A stretch of DNA of 64,000 nucleotides from Rufibacter glacialis (GTDB lineage: Bacteria > Bacteroidota > Bacteroidia > Cytophagales > Hymenobacteraceae). Positions within the stretch are counted from its first letter, which is position 1, and each line of letters begins with the position of its first letter. Shown piece after piece: positions 43,363 to 53,600 of this stretch. The stretch is taken from positions 682,001-746,000 of the forward strand of contig NZ_VKKZ01000019.1 of the NCBI RefSeq assembly GCF_008271745.1. Direction: 5' to 3'. The notes under the pieces are model-generated. The model saw only the letters and a program-made list of their open reading frames with translations, was not told the DNA's origin and made no database searches. Position numbers and translations under genes: made by a program.

Positions 43363-43401
43363 GGTTACCGGTCAATCACGTAGAACAGGAAAGAGTTTGG
43401 T

Positions 43402-44475
43402 ATGCACGAGGTGATGGTGGTAGGGGCAGGGTTAAGCGGTTTATCGGCTGCTTACTACCTGCAGAAAAAAGGAATCAGGGCGCTGGTGCTGGAGGCCCGG
43501 GAAAGATGCGGCGGTAGAATCCTTACCGTGCGGGCCCCAGGGAACAATACCCCCGTAGAAATGGGCGCTACCTGGTTCGCCGACAAACATACCTATCTGA
43601 GGCAGTTGTTGCAGGACCTAAACCTACCCACCTTCTATCAATACCAGAAAGGAACCGGGGTGTTTGAAACGCATCCTGCAGAGCCACCGCAATTCTTCCA
43701 ACTACCTGGAACGGAGGTGCCCTCCTATAGGGTAGCGGGCGGCACCTCCGCTATCATTGAAGCCCTGGAACGGCAGATGGGGCAAGATCAGATTAAGGTA
43801 AACTCAGCTCTTGCGGGTGTGGTAGAGCAGAGGGACCATCTAGAGGTGAGGACCCAGCAAGGGGAAACGTTTACCTGCCGACATCTTATCTTGACTTTAC
43901 CGCCTTATCTGTGCCTGGCGCAGCATCTGACCTTTGAGCCTGCTTTGCCCAAGGGCTTGGTTTCCGTGATGGAGCAGACGCATACCTGGATGGGGGAATC
44001 CATCAAGTTTGCCGTGGAGTATCAGCAACCCTTCTGGAAGCAGAAAGGCTATTCCGGCTCGGTTTTCAGCCAGGCAGGAATTATCCAGGAAATGTACGAC
44101 CACAGCAATGCGGAAGAAACCCGCTTTGCCCTGAAAGGCTTTCTTTCCTCTTCCGCTTCTAAGCTGGAGGAGGAACAGCGGGAGAGTGCTGTCAGGAAAC
44201 AACTGGTTAAACTACTGGGGGCAGAAGCCGCCCATTATCTTTCCTATACTGAGAAGGTCTGGCAAAAAGAGGAATACACCTTTGCTGAGTACGGGAGGTT
44301 TCTCATGCCCCACCAGAATAACGGGCACCCGCTTTATGCCCAACCACTGATGAACGGGAAGTTACATGTAGCAGGCAGTGAGACCTCGCCTTATTTTGGG
44401 GGCTATCTGGATGGCGCTGTGTACAGCGGCTTAGCCGTCGCCACCAAAGTAGCGGACAGCCTACGGAAAGAGTAA
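43402..44475 (+). CDS. Flavin amine oxidase (MAO/PAO family)
   Basis: The 357-residue protein is short but complete for the flavin-containing amine oxidase family. The dinucleotide fold [20 protein letters not shown] is at about 5-24, then the GG motif RCGGRILTV. The C-terminal FAD motif [22 protein letters not shown] is at about 325-346. These enzymes oxidise amines to aldehydes with peroxide release. Being 39 bases after the decarboxylase gene, it probably acts on that enzyme's amine product. Its stop lies one base from the convergent PLP enzyme gene's stop, with no terminator between. Confidence 0.88.
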   Translation: MHEVMVVGAGLSGLSAAYYLQKKGIRALVLEARERCGGRILTVRAPGNNTPVEMGATWFADKHTYLRQLLQDLNLPTFYQYQKGTGVFETHPAEPPQFFQLPGTEVPSYRVAGGTSAIIEALERQMGQDQIKVNSALAGVVEQRDHLEVRTQQGETFTCRHLILTLPPYLCLAQHLTFEPALPKGLVSVMEQTHTWMGESIKFAVEYQQPFWKQKGYSGSVFSQAGIIQEMYDHSNAEETRFALKGFLSSSASKLEEEQRESAVRKQLVKLLGAEAAHYLSYTEKVWQKEEYTFAEYGRFLMPHQNNGHPLYAQPLMNGKLHVAGSETSPYFGGYLDGAVYSGLAVATKVADSLRKE

Positions 44476-44476
44476 G

Positions 44477-45598
44477 TTAGCGCAGGGCTGCTTCCAGGTC
44501 CTGCAGCAGGTCCTCGGCGTTTTCAATTCCTACCGACAACCTCAGCAGTCCGTCGGTGATCCCCAGTTCTAACCGCTCGCTTTCCGGCAAGCTGGCATGG
44601 GATGATTTTGATGGCTGGCAGATGGTAGAATCCACGCCACCCAGGCTCAAGGCAGGAACAATTAATTGCAGCCGGTTCAGGAAATCCTCTGTTTGGGCCG
44701 CGTCTTTCAATACAAACGAGAGCATTCCGCCAAATCCCCCAGGCATCTGCCGGGCCGCAACGCGGTGGTGAGGGTGGCCTGGCAGACCAGGGTAGTACAC
44801 CTTTGCCACCGCCAGATGGTCCTGCAGCGCTTGGGCCAGTTGAAGGGCACTGGCGTTTTGCCTTTCCACCCGTAACGCCAGCGTCTTTAGGCTTCTCTCT
44901 ATCAGGTAGCAATCCAACCCGTTCAAACTGCCGCCCAAGTTCACCGCGCTCCTGTAGATGATATCCTTTAGGTGCTGAGACGTAACAACTGCCCCAAAGC
45001 ATAGATCATGGTGGCCGCCCAGGTACTTGGTCCCGCTATGGAGGACCACGTCAAAACCCAGCAACAGCGGATTCTGGTTCATGGGGGTGGCGAAGGTGCT
45101 GTCTACCACTGTCAGGAGGCTGTGCCTTTTGGCTATCGCACTGATCGCCTCCAGGTCCACAATGGAGAGCAGGGGGTTGGAGGGGGTCTCCGAGTAAATG
45201 ATTCTTGTGTTTGGCTTGATTCTGGATTCAATATGCGCCATGTCTGCGCTGGAGACAAAGTCAAAGGAGATATTGTATTTAGATAATTCTTCTATGGCAA
45301 GTTTGGTGGTACCCCCGTAGACTTCCTGCGAAAACAGGACATGGTCGCCGGCCTGGAGAAAGGATAAGAGAACGGTGGAGGTAGCGGCGGCCCCGGAGCT
45401 GAAGACCAGGCCCGCCTCCCCGTGCTCTAACCGGCACAGCTTCTCCACAATCGCGTTCTGGTTTTCGGTGTTGTAACTTCTGGGGTACAGGATTTCAGTA
45501 TGCCCCAGGTACCGGTTGGCGGTGGAGGTATGGATAGGGGTGTTCACCCCCTGGTGCCTGGGTGGGTTGTACACGCAGTCTGTGTCTTTTCTGTACAT
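44477..45598 (-). CDS. Second gamma-family PLP enzyme (trans-sulfuration type)
   Basis: The 373-residue enzyme is related to the one at 2399-3562 but distinct. The PLP lysine is K191 in LHSGTKYLGGHHDLCFG. The YPRSYNTEN motif is at about 38-46 and VVDSTFATPMNQNP at about 164-177. An N-terminal RHQGVNTPIHTSTANRYLG loop fits cystathionine beta-lyase or gamma-synthase type enzymes. It is convergent with the amine oxidase gene, only one base from its stop. Whether it acts with the decarboxylase pathway or in methionine metabolism cannot be decided. Confidence 0.87.
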   Translation of the reverse strand: MYRKDTDCVYNPPRHQGVNTPIHTSTANRYLGHTEILYPRSYNTENQNAIVEKLCRLEHGEAGLVFSSGAAATSTVLLSFLQAGDHVLFSQEVYGGTTKLAIEELSKYNISFDFVSSADMAHIESRIKPNTRIIYSETPSNPLLSIVDLEAISAIAKRHSLLTVVDSTFATPMNQNPLLLGFDVVLHSGTKYLGGHHDLCFGAVVTSQHLKDIIYRSAVNLGGSLNGLDCYLIERSLKTLALRVERQNASALQLAQALQDHLAVAKVYYPGLPGHPHHRVAARQMPGGFGGMLSFVLKDAAQTEDFLNRLQLIVPALSLGGVDSTICQPSKSSHASLPESERLELGITDGLLRLSVGIENAEDLLQDLEAALR

Positions 45599-45940
45599 GG
45601 GGCAGGGTTGGCTTATCTTCCATTACCCACCAGAGCCACTGTTGGTTGAAAATGATTTTGTCGTTCAGTCCCGCAGCCCTTGGCAGGTCAGGCATAGGAG
45701 GCAGGTGATGCAAACCTTATCTGATATTTTTCTGCTGGCGAAGCGCCTTGCGCATCGTGTCTTCTGTACTATTGGGAGAATTGGGGACATGCTTTTTACC
45801 ACTATGCCCGTTTTAACAGATGAGGAGCCTTCTTTAAAGTCCTTTCTGCTTTGGCCTAAGAAGCGTTACCTGAAACACCACCTGGTCATTTAAAATTGTA
45901 AAAGTGACAGATAAGTGGCTATTTTTAACTTTTGATTTTT
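45599..45940. other. Gene-free interval before the beta-galactosidase gene
   Basis: About 360 bases with no supportable gene. The start of the GH2 gene overlaps a weak copy of the interspersed element. Confidence 0.5.
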
Positions 45941-45969
45941 GGCTCATTTTTTAAAAAGAGATGATAAAC
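45941..45969 (+). repeat. Weaker copy of the interspersed element overlapping the GH2 start
   Basis: GGCTC, ATTTTTTAAAAA and ATAAAC follow the family order and include the ATG at 45961. Confidence 0.35.
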
Positions 45970-48387
45970 AGGTGGTTAATGGCCTTGTTGCTCCTGGTGT
46001 CGCCCTTCTCCTTTGCGCAGGTGCGGGTGGTGACCGAATTAGAGCACGGCTGGACGTTCAAAAAGGGCCCGCACGCGCAGGCGTACCAGGTGGGGTTCAA
46101 TGACAAGAACTGGCAGAAAGTCACGGTGCCACATGATTGGGCCATCTACGGGCCATTTGACAAAGAGATAGACAAGCAGGTGGTGGCCATTGAACAGAAC
46201 GGCGAGAAAGTGCCCTCTGAGAAAACCGGCCGTACCGGGGCCTTGCCCTACATCGGCGAAGCCTGGTACCGCAATGAGTTTACCTTGCCTCATTACAAAA
46301 AGGGGCAGAAAGTACTGATCGTGTTTGAGGGCGCCATGAGTGAGCCCAAGGTATACCTGAACGGGCAGAAGGTAGGGGAGTGGGGGTACGGGTACAGCTA
46401 CTTCTACTTTGACGTCACCGATCAGATCCAGGAAGGGAAGAAAAACACGCTAGCCGTGCAATTGACCAACCAGGGGCAGTCCTCGCGCTGGTACCCGGGG
46501 GCGGGCTTGTACCGCAAGGTGCAGGTAGTGGTGAAGAACCCTGAGAGCATTGACCAGTGGGGCACGTTTGTCACCACGCCGTTTATCTCCGCAGAACTGG
46601 CTAAGGTGAACATTAAAACCAAGGCTTCTGGCAGCAACGTGCGCCTGTTCACCCAGGTGCTGGATGCCAAAGGCAACACCGTGGCCACGGATAGTACGGG
46701 CAAGCGCTTCGGGAAAGAGTTCGAGCAGAATCTGGCCGTGCCCAACCCCCAACTCTGGAGCCCTGAGACCCCGTACCTGTATACCGCCGTTTCCAGGTTG
46801 TATGTAGGCAAAGAACTCAAAGACGAAGTCTCTACCCGCTTCGGGATACGGGAGATCAGTTATAAATCCACTGTGGGGTTCAGCCTGAACGGGAAGGTGC
46901 GCAAGTTCAAAGGAGTCTGCCTGCACCATGACCTGGGGCCGTTGGGAGCCGCCGTGAACAAGGCCGCCCTGCGCCGGCAACTGCAGATTTTGAAAGACAT
47001 GGGCTGTGATGCCATCCGGAGCTCGCACAACATGCCGTCCCTGGAGCAGTTAGAGCTAGCCGACGAGATGGGGTTCATGTTCCTGGCCGAGAGCTTTGAC
47101 GAGTGGGCCAAACCAAAGGTGAAGAACGGCTACAACCTGTTCTTTGAAGAGTACGCCGAAAAAGACATTGTGAGCCTGGTGCACGCTACCCGCAACCACC
47201 CGTCTATTGTTATGTGGAGCTCGGGGAACGAGGTGCCAGACCAGTGGGGGGCCGAAGGGGTGAAGCGCGCCAAATGGCTGCAGGATATCTTCCACCGCGA
47301 GGATCCTACCCGTCCGGTCACCGTGGGCATGGACCAGGTGAAAGCCACCATGGCCTCCGGTTTCGGGGCTCTTTTAGACATTCCGGGCCTGAACTACCGC
47401 GTGCACCTGTATGAAGAGGCGTTCAAAGCCTTCCCGCAAGGGATGATTCTGGGCTCAGAGACGGCATCTACCGTGAGTTCGCGCGGCATCTACAAATTCC
47501 CGGTAGAGAAAGCGATTGAGAAACAATACCCAGACCTGCAAAGCTCTTCCTATGACCTGGAATACTGCAGCTGGTCTAACCTGCCGGATGATGACTTCGT
47601 GCTACAGGACGACAAGCCCTGGGTGATTGGTGAGTTTGTGTGGACGGGCTTTGATTATCTGGGCGAACCCACACCGTATGACAACAAGTGGCCTTCTCGC
47701 AGCTCATACTTCGGGATCAATGACCTGGCGGGCTTGCCCAAGGATCGTTTTTACCTGTACCGCAGCCGCTGGAACAAGGACGCCGAGACGCTGCACCTTC
47801 TGCCGCATTGGAACTGGGAAGGCCGTGAAGGTCAGACCACTCCGGTGTTCGTGTACACCAACTATGACAGCGCTGAGTTGTTCGTGAACGGAAAAAGCCA
47901 GGGCATCCAAAAGAAACACGCCGCCACGCCCCAGAACCGGTACCGCCTCATGTGGATGGACGTGAAATACGAGCCGGGCACGGTGAAGGTAGTCGCCTTC
48001 GGGAAAGACGGCAATCCCGTGGCGGAAAGGGAAGTAAAGACCGCCGGCAAGCCGCATAGAATCGTGCTGCAACCAGACCGGACGCAGATCACCGCCGACG
48101 GGAAGGACATTTCCTTTGTGACCGTATCCGTGGTAGACAAAGACGGGAATCTTTGCCCCACGGCCACAAACCAACTCAGCTTCCAGGTGAAGGGGAAAGG
48201 CAGGTTCCGCGCCGCCTCTAACGGAGATCCTACCTCGCTGGAAATGTTCCATTTGCCCACCATGAAGCTGTTCAGCGGAAAACTGGTGGTGCTGGTGCAA
48301 GCCACAGACCAGGCCGGTGACATGGAGTTGTCGGTGAAAGGGAAAGGCCTGCAGACTGGACAGGTAAACCTGAAAGCTGTACGGTAA
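45961..48387 (+). CDS. GH2 family beta-galactosidase-like glycoside hydrolase
   Basis: The 808-residue secreted enzyme has a signal peptide (to about FAQ, residue 20). The GH2 sugar-binding domain (about 25-200) is followed by the immunoglobulin-like domain (200-310). The TIM barrel (about 310-590) has acid/base E424 in MWSSGNEVPDQ and nucleophile E500 in ILGSETASTVS. The WVIGEFVWTGFDYLGEPTPYD region (about 559-579, given by landmarks) matches the DUF4982-type GH2 group. A C-terminal DUF4982 and a beta-sandwich domain (about 700-808) follow. The likely activity is release of galactose, but other beta-linked sugars are possible in this group. It is monocistronic, 1.3 kb upstream of the sialic acid regulator gene, so it may help remove galactose beneath sialic acid. 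Confidence 0.92.
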   Translation: MINRWLMALLLLVSPFSFAQVRVVTELEHGWTFKKGPHAQAYQVGFNDKNWQKVTVPHDWAIYGPFDKEIDKQVVAIEQNGEKVPSEKTGRTGALPYIGEAWYRNEFTLPHYKKGQKVLIVFEGAMSEPKVYLNGQKVGEWGYGYSYFYFDVTDQIQEGKKNTLAVQLTNQGQSSRWYPGAGLYRKVQVVVKNPESIDQWGTFVTTPFISAELAKVNIKTKASGSNVRLFTQVLDAKGNTVATDSTGKRFGKEFEQNLAVPNPQLWSPETPYLYTAVSRLYVGKELKDEVSTRFGIREISYKSTVGFSLNGKVRKFKGVCLHHDLGPLGAAVNKAALRRQLQILKDMGCDAIRSSHNMPSLEQLELADEMGFMFLAESFDEWAKPKVKNGYNLFFEEYAEKDIVSLVHATRNHPSIVMWSSGNEVPDQWGAEGVKRAKWLQDIFHREDPTRPVTVGMDQVKATMASGFGALLDIPGLNYRVHLYEEAFKAFPQGMILGSETASTVSSRGIYKFPVEKAIEKQYPDLQSSSYDLEYCSWSNLPDDDFVLQDDKPWVIGEFVWTGFDYLGEPTPYDNKWPSRSSYFGINDLAGLPKDRFYLYRSRWNKDAETLHLLPHWNWEGREGQTTPVFVYTNYDSAELFVNGKSQGIQKKHAATPQNRYRLMWMDVKYEPGTVKVVAFGKDGNPVAEREVKTAGKPHRIVLQPDRTQITADGKDISFVTVSVVDKDGNLCPTATNQLSFQVKGKGRFRAASNGDPTSLEMFHLPTMKLFSGKLVVLVQATDQAGDMELSVKGKGLQTGQVNLKAVR

Positions 48388-48392
48388 GTTTA

Positions 48393-48420
48393 GGGCGTGT
48401 TTTCTAGAAAGATGTTAAAA
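48393..48420 (+). repeat. Copy of the interspersed hairpin element
   Basis: GGGCGTG, TTTTCTAGAAA and GTTAAAA follow the family order, 6 bases after the GH2 stop. Confidence 0.55.
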
Positions 48421-48499
48421 TCAGAGTGTACTTGGTGATAAGTTGATCAGGTTATCCCACATAAGAGGGTAGCGAGCCAATAACTTTCATTCTTCTTAG

Positions 48500-48545
48500 A
48501 AGCCCCAGAAAAACCTTTCTAGGTAGAAAGGCTTTTCTGGGGCTT
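48500..48545 (+). terminator. Strong hairpin terminator
   Basis: AAGCCCCAGAAAA with TTTTCTGGGGCTT, plus an inner CCTTTCT/AGAAAGG stem, and a T run form a stable terminator about 110 bases after the GH2 gene. Confidence 0.8.
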
Positions 48546-48568
48546 TTTTTAAAAAAGGCACCTAAAAC
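48539..48568 (+). repeat. Copy of the interspersed hairpin element joined to the terminator
   Basis: GGGGCT, TTTTTTAAAAAA, GGCACC and TAAAAC follow the family order, and its 5' arm is shared with the terminator. Confidence 0.5.
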
Positions 48569-48750
48569 TAAGACATGCCTGCCCATGGCCGGGCCAGGTT
48601 TACTATGTAGGTTAGGTCTCAGATCAACTGATGGGTTGTTTTAGTTGATAAATTGTTGTGTGCCAATTAAATACCTACTGGTGGGTATTCTCTTTGTTAG
48701 GTTTTATCTGTAGCTAGCAGTAGTTACTGGAAAACTTAAAAAATACAGAT

Positions 48751-49080
48751 ATGCCTAGAGGAGTTGTAATTTCCGCAGACCCAGCACCTTTAGTGGAAAG
48801 GTGCAAGGGTACCGTTGTTGCTATTGAAAGAGATGATAACATCGGGATTGATATAGGTGTCACCTACGAGTTTAACCGGGGCTCAGGAAACTGCTGTAAC
48901 AAGCACCCTGGTGACATCATTGAGATCCTCAACAAGTTTGGGGATGGATCAGTCAACATTAGGTGTGAAAAGAAATTCAAAGTGGTGGAGGTTCGGACCG
49001 GAGGGAAAGAAGAGGCTACCGGAGTAGAGGAGGAGTCTACCAAAGCTGGAGAAACTACCGGCGGGAAAGAGGCGGTTTAA
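48751..49080 (+). CDS. Small hypothetical protein, 109 residues
   Basis: I do not recognise it. The first 75 residues look like a small beta-rich domain with alternating hydrophobics (CKGTVVAIERDDNIGIDIGV) and a conspicuous NCCNKHPGD motif; with the other Cys residues it contains at least four cysteines. The last 34 residues form a Glu/Gly/Thr/Lys-rich tail with the repeated TGGKE/AGETTGGKEA pattern. No signal peptide is present. The ATG follows a promoter-like AT-rich region. It is monocistronic in a gene-sparse region and the frame is the only long one there, which supports it being real. Confidence 0.55.
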   Translation: MPRGVVISADPAPLVERCKGTVVAIERDDNIGIDIGVTYEFNRGSGNCCNKHPGDIIEILNKFGDGSVNIRCEKKFKVVEVRTGGKEEATGVEEESTKAGETTGGKEAV

Positions 49081-49734
49081 GTGGAGCTCCTTTTAAGGAA
49101 AATTTCCCTTTCTTCACCAGTGCTTCCTTAACTCAACAGAGCCTCCAGGTTTTGTAATGGAAGCAGGGAAGAAGCCTTTCTTGTCAAAAAGGAAACCTAA
49201 AGTAGTGCAGGAGGGGTTTCCTGGTTGTTTTCTGAAAAGAACCAGGAAAGCGGGGAGGTTTGCTTGCTCAGCCCTTGAGCCCTTGATCATATTTCGTTTT
49301 CCGGTCTGAACTTGAAGAATCAAAGACCATAACACGTTTCAAAGGCATTCTCTACCAAAGCCTTACTGAAAAGAACCGTTCACCGGCCCGGAGGAAAGAT
49401 GTCTTTTGATGTAAAAAAGACCAGGAAATCTGCCTTTCTTAAGGCAGGGCATGATTTTACATGCTTTTCTTAAGAACAGGCCCTAAATACATGGAGATGT
49501 TCAACTCCCCGCGCCTAAGATCAAGCTTTGTAAGACATTAGCCTTTCCTACGCCAGAGGAAGGCAGCAAGTGCCGCCAATTTTTCAGAGAGGGTTACGGT
49601 ACTATATAAAGGAGTACCCAGGGATCCGTTGGCTTTCCGGCAGATGCCTGAGGCGGGTGGCCTTGTTGGTTAGTTCCTCAAGGAAATCGTTGAAATATTC
49701 AGCAGTGCTCTTCCTATCCCAGCCGAACCGTTCC
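49081..49734. other. Gene-free interval before the regulator gene
   Basis: No supportable gene in about 650 bases. One good interspersed element copy and a small palindrome GCATG/CATGC (49449-49464) are present. Confidence 0.5.
49221..49250 (+). repeat. Copy of the interspersed hairpin element
   Basis: CTGGTTG, TTTTCTGAAAA, ACCAG and GAAAG follow the family order; the outer arms CTGGTT and AACCAG pair perfectly. Confidence 0.7.
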
Positions 49735-50436
49735 TTAAATAAAGATTCTGGCAAAGTGGTTGTCCAGGTGGTTGCGCATGCCGTTGCGCAGCATCTCCGC
49801 CGATCCATGCTCAATAATGTCTACCAGGCCCTTGTGGGAGACAAACTTCCGTACGGCCACGTCTTTGGTCAAAATGCCGCTGCTGTGGGCGTAGTCAAAA
49901 ACCGGGAGCAGCATTTTCTGGAATTTTTTGAGGGTGGTGTTGCCTGTGATCTCATAGAGCTTGCCGTGGAAATTGATCTCATGCTGGATCTGGAAATGCA
50001 TGGTGTCTGACAAATCCGGCTCTTTAGAGGCGATTTCCCTTAGTTCCTCCACGTCTTCCTTCGTGACCCGCTCCATGATAAAATCGGCCATGCCGATCTC
50101 CAGGACCAGGCGTAGCTCAAAGGCCTCGCGCAGGGTGGCATTGTCCAACACCTGCGGAATCATCCGCTTCTCCAGCAACGCCAACAGGTCTGGGTTAGTG
50201 ATTACTGCGCCCCGGTGCCGCTTAGACTCAATGAGCCCAATCATGCGCAACCGTAAGAGCGCTTCCCTTACCACCGTGCGGCTTACCCCAAGGCTGCTGG
50301 CCAGCTCAATCTCTTTGGGGATGGCGTCGCCTACTTTGAAGTTCTTGTGGATGAGCAGGTCAATGAGGTTCTTCTCCACTCTGTCTACAAGGGAACTGGT
50401 GTCTATGGTGTTTATTTTATCAAATAGGTTATCCAT
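49735..50436 (-). CDS. FCD-domain GntR-family transcriptional regulator of the sialic acid locus
   Basis: The 233-residue DNA-binding protein has an N-terminal winged helix (about 15-80; EIELASSLGVSRTVVREALLRLRMIGLIES in parts) and a C-terminal FCD domain (about 95-225) with conserved metal-binding His/Asp positions (HFQIQHEINFHGKLYEITGN). FCD GntR proteins such as E. coli NanR bind sialic acid or ManNAc-type ligands. Being divergent from the SusC gene of the sialic acid cluster, it is inferred to repress or activate that cluster. This is a NanR-like role, but it is not proved to be an orthologue. Confidence 0.88.
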   Translation of the reverse strand: MDNLFDKINTIDTSSLVDRVEKNLIDLLIHKNFKVGDAIPKEIELASSLGVSRTVVREALLRLRMIGLIESKRHRGAVITNPDLLALLEKRMIPQVLDNATLREAFELRLVLEIGMADFIMERVTKEDVEELREIASKEPDLSDTMHFQIQHEINFHGKLYEITGNTTLKKFQKMLLPVFDYAHSSGILTKDVAVRKFVSHKGLVDIIEHGSAEMLRNGMRNHLDNHFARIFI

Positions 50437-50444
50437 TCTTATAT

Positions 50445-50455
50445 GTATGATGTAA
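50445..50455 (+). promoter_or_regulatory. Candidate regulator site 1 (GTATGATGTAA)
   Basis: An 11-base motif lies 8 bases upstream of the regulator start codon. A related copy in inverted orientation lies at 50564-50574. The two differ only at two central positions. Confidence 0.25.
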
Positions 50456-50493
50456 GCAGAGGGTAAATCTTTCTTTTTCGCAAAAATACCGAA

Positions 50494-50522
50494 TTGAAGA
50501 TAAACTTTCTTTAAAATCTTTG
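50494..50522 (+). promoter_or_regulatory. Candidate promoter of the sialic acid susC operon
   Basis: TTG at 50494-50496 and AATCTTTG at 50515-50522, 18 bases apart, match the -33/-7 pair with one mismatch in the -7 element. It lies about 95 bases before the ATG. Confidence 0.35.
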
Positions 50523-50563
50523 AAACTGATGTTAGGAAATTATGAAATTGCTATCTAATTTTA

Positions 50564-50574
50564 TTATGTCATAC
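50564..50574 (-). promoter_or_regulatory. Candidate regulator site 2 (GTATGACATAA on the minus strand)
   Basis: The inverted copy of site 1 lies in the leader of the susC gene, just downstream of the candidate promoter, where a repressor would block transcription. Confidence 0.25.
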
Positions 50575-50616
50575 TTAATGCAACTTAATGGTTCATCCTT
50601 CTCAACAAATTCTATT

Positions 50617-53600
50617 ATGACTAAACAACTACTTAAATTCTTATTCTTAGGCATTGGGCTATTTCTTTGCCAAGAACTGTACGCGCAGGCAATAGATGTC
50701 ACCGGGCGTGTTGTCTCTTCAGAGGACGGTCAGCCCCTTATTGGGGTAAGTGTGGTCCTGAAAGGCACAGCGCAAGGGACGCAGACTAACGTAGAAGGTA
50801 AATTCAGCTTAAAGGCCCAAGTAGGAGATGTGGTGCAGTTTACATATATGGGTTATGTTTCGCAGGAGGTGAGGATTGCCGCAAAAAATGCGGTGCTGGA
50901 AATCGCCCTAGCCCGGACGGCTACCAAACTGGACGAAGTAGTGGTGGTGGGATATGGTACTCAATCTAGGGAGACCATTACCAGCTCTATTGCAAAAGTA
51001 GATAAACAGGTCTTGGAAAGTGTGCCACGCGCCAACGTGGCTAGTGCCCTGCAAGGTACCGTTTCCGGTGTGCAGGTGGTTAATGCCACCGGCCAGCCGG
51101 GTGCAGCGCCTTCTATAAGACTAAGAGGGGGAGCTTCAATCAATAACCCGGGGCCCCCACTAGTTATTGTAGATGGAATTATAAGGACTCTGAATGACAT
51201 ACCCACAGATAATGTTGAGTCTATTGAAGTATTGAAAGATGCGGCCGCCACTGCTATCTATGGGGCAAGAGCCAATAATGGGGTGATCCTGGTTACAACT
51301 AAGAAGGGGAAAAATGGGGTGGCCCAAGTGTCGTACAAGTTCACCGGGGGTTACAACCAGCGAAGAGAGGGCTACAATTACCTAGGGGCAAGAGACTATA
51401 TCCATTATACTAGGTTAGGCTACCTGAACTCAGGCAGAACACTGGCGCAGGTAAATTCCTCCAGAGGGCTTGGCTTTCTAAATGATGCCGCCAATTTGGC
51501 AAGTTTTGATATCCGTAAACTGGATGGTACCACTCGCGGCCTCCTGACGCAAGGGTGGGAAGCAATGCCAGACCCTTATAATCCTGCCACAGATTCAATT
51601 CTCTTCAAAGACCATGGCGGTAAGATAGAGGATCTTGTGTTCCGGGACACTTACACCAAAGAGCATTTCGTGAACGTAGTGGGCGGGAATGATAAAGGGA
51701 AATACTTTGCCAGCTTTGGGTATTATGATGAGGATGGGGTCATTGTGGGGTCTCAATACAGACGCTATACTGCCGATGTAAACGGCTCTTACAGAGTAAA
51801 ACCCAATGTGGAGGTGAGTACCGGTGTAACGCTTTCTACCTCTTCTCAAATTGGGACGGTGGGCGGAGAAGTAAACACGCTTTACCGGAGCCTGGCCATC
51901 TGGCCTACCTTTAACCCGTGGCTGGATGAGGCAAAGACGTTGCCAAACCCCGGTAATGGTTCAAGCGACGGGAACCCGCTTTATTGGCTGGGAAGAGTGG
52001 TCCAGGATGATGAGTTGAACAGGGTCACGGCCAGCGGTGCGGTCACCTGGGATATATTGCCGGGCTTGTTCTTGAAGGGATCAGGAAGTGCTTATATGGC
52101 GGAGAGGAAGAATGAGTATTTCCAGAAATCTACCCAAACCTATACTGATATCTTCGCCAATCCTCAGCGATTTAACACCTCTCGTAACTCTTCCGCTAGT
52201 TTACAAAGGGATTTCCAACAACAGTATAGCGCTATTCTAAATTATAGCAAGTCATTTGGCGGAAACCACAATCTGGATGCCACCCTAGGGACAGAGTATT
52301 TTGGGGTTAACTCCTTTTCCATGCAGGTATTGGGCCAGAATGCCCCCACTGATGACATTCCTACGGTGAACGCTTCCACTACCTTCAGCCCAGGAAACAA
52401 TTTCAGCTCTAAATCAGATTACAAAATCATCTCTGCTTTAGGCAGGCTGAATTACAACTATGACGAACGTTACCTTCTTACCATGGTTTTTCGGCAAGAT
52501 GCAGTTTCCAGCTTAGCTAAAGAGAACAGGGTGGGTTTCTTCCCGGGTATGTCTGCCGGTTGGAATGTGCACAGGGAGGCTTTTTTCCAAAACAGCGGAT
52601 TGGTCAACTATATCTCTACCCTGAAGCCCCGGGTTAGCTATGGCGTAAACGGGAACGTGGCCGGTTTGGGTAGATATGAGGTGCAGGGTGTTTATGGTCT
52701 GCAAACCAATTATGGCGGATCAGCAGGATTTCTTAATACCGGTGTGATTAACACTAACTTAAGATGGGAGAAAAGTAAGACCACTGACGTTGGTCTGGAC
52801 TTGGGCCTTCTGGACAACAGGGTCAGCTTATTGTTTGATTACTATAATAGGAAAACCAGCGACCTGCTGACAAACCTTACCCTTCCTAGCTATGTTGGTT
52901 TTGGATCCTTTAGAACCAACCTAGGGACTTATCAAAATAAGGGTTATGAGTTTGCTTTAGAATCTGAAGTTCTAAGGTCTAAGGCTGGAATAAACCTGAC
53001 AGTAGGCGCCAATGCTGCCTATGTGAAAAATAAGATTTTGCAGCTGCCATTCAACGGTAATGAAAACAACAGGCAAGGGGGGATCCAAATTTATGACCCA
53101 GCTGCTGGCAAAGTTGTTTGGGTTGGCGGACTACAGGAAGGAGGAACCTTAGGAGATATCTACGGCTACAAGCAGGTATCTATCTTCAAAAATGCGGAAG
53201 AGGTGGCGACCGTGGCAGGGAAGCGATATGATGCCATTGCCAGGATATCTGGTCCTAACCTTCCGGCAGGCAGCGGTGGGCGCATCACTCCTGGTGACGT
53301 GAACTGGCTGGATGTAGACAAAAATGATACAATTGATACAAGAGATCAGGTGCGTTTGGGGAATTATAACCCAAAATGGACCGGTGGTTTCTCTACCAAC
53401 CTGTCTTACAAAGGCCTCTCTTTGTTTACCCGCTTTGATTTTGCTTTGGGGCATACCATCTACAATGACTTAGTAGCAAGAACTCTAGGTAATTACCAAG
53501 GCTCCTTCAACTACATAGACTTGATAAAAGATGCTTGGTCACCTACCAATACGGAGACAGATATCCCTAAAGTATACTTTGCTGACCAAGTTTCTGGCTC

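Larger units (their letters stand above)
48388..48750. other. Gene-free interval after the beta-galactosidase gene
   Basis: No gene is seen. It contains a terminator and two interspersed element copies; AT-rich sequence precedes the small gene at 48751. Confidence 0.5.

Noticed and set aside
45516-45893. Plus-strand frame overlapping the second gamma-family PLP gene start
   Set aside because: It is mostly antisense to the PLP enzyme gene, and the remaining part has no recognisable features.
49570-50010. Plus-strand frame over the regulator gene
   Set aside because: It is antisense to the FCD regulator and lacks protein-like motifs.
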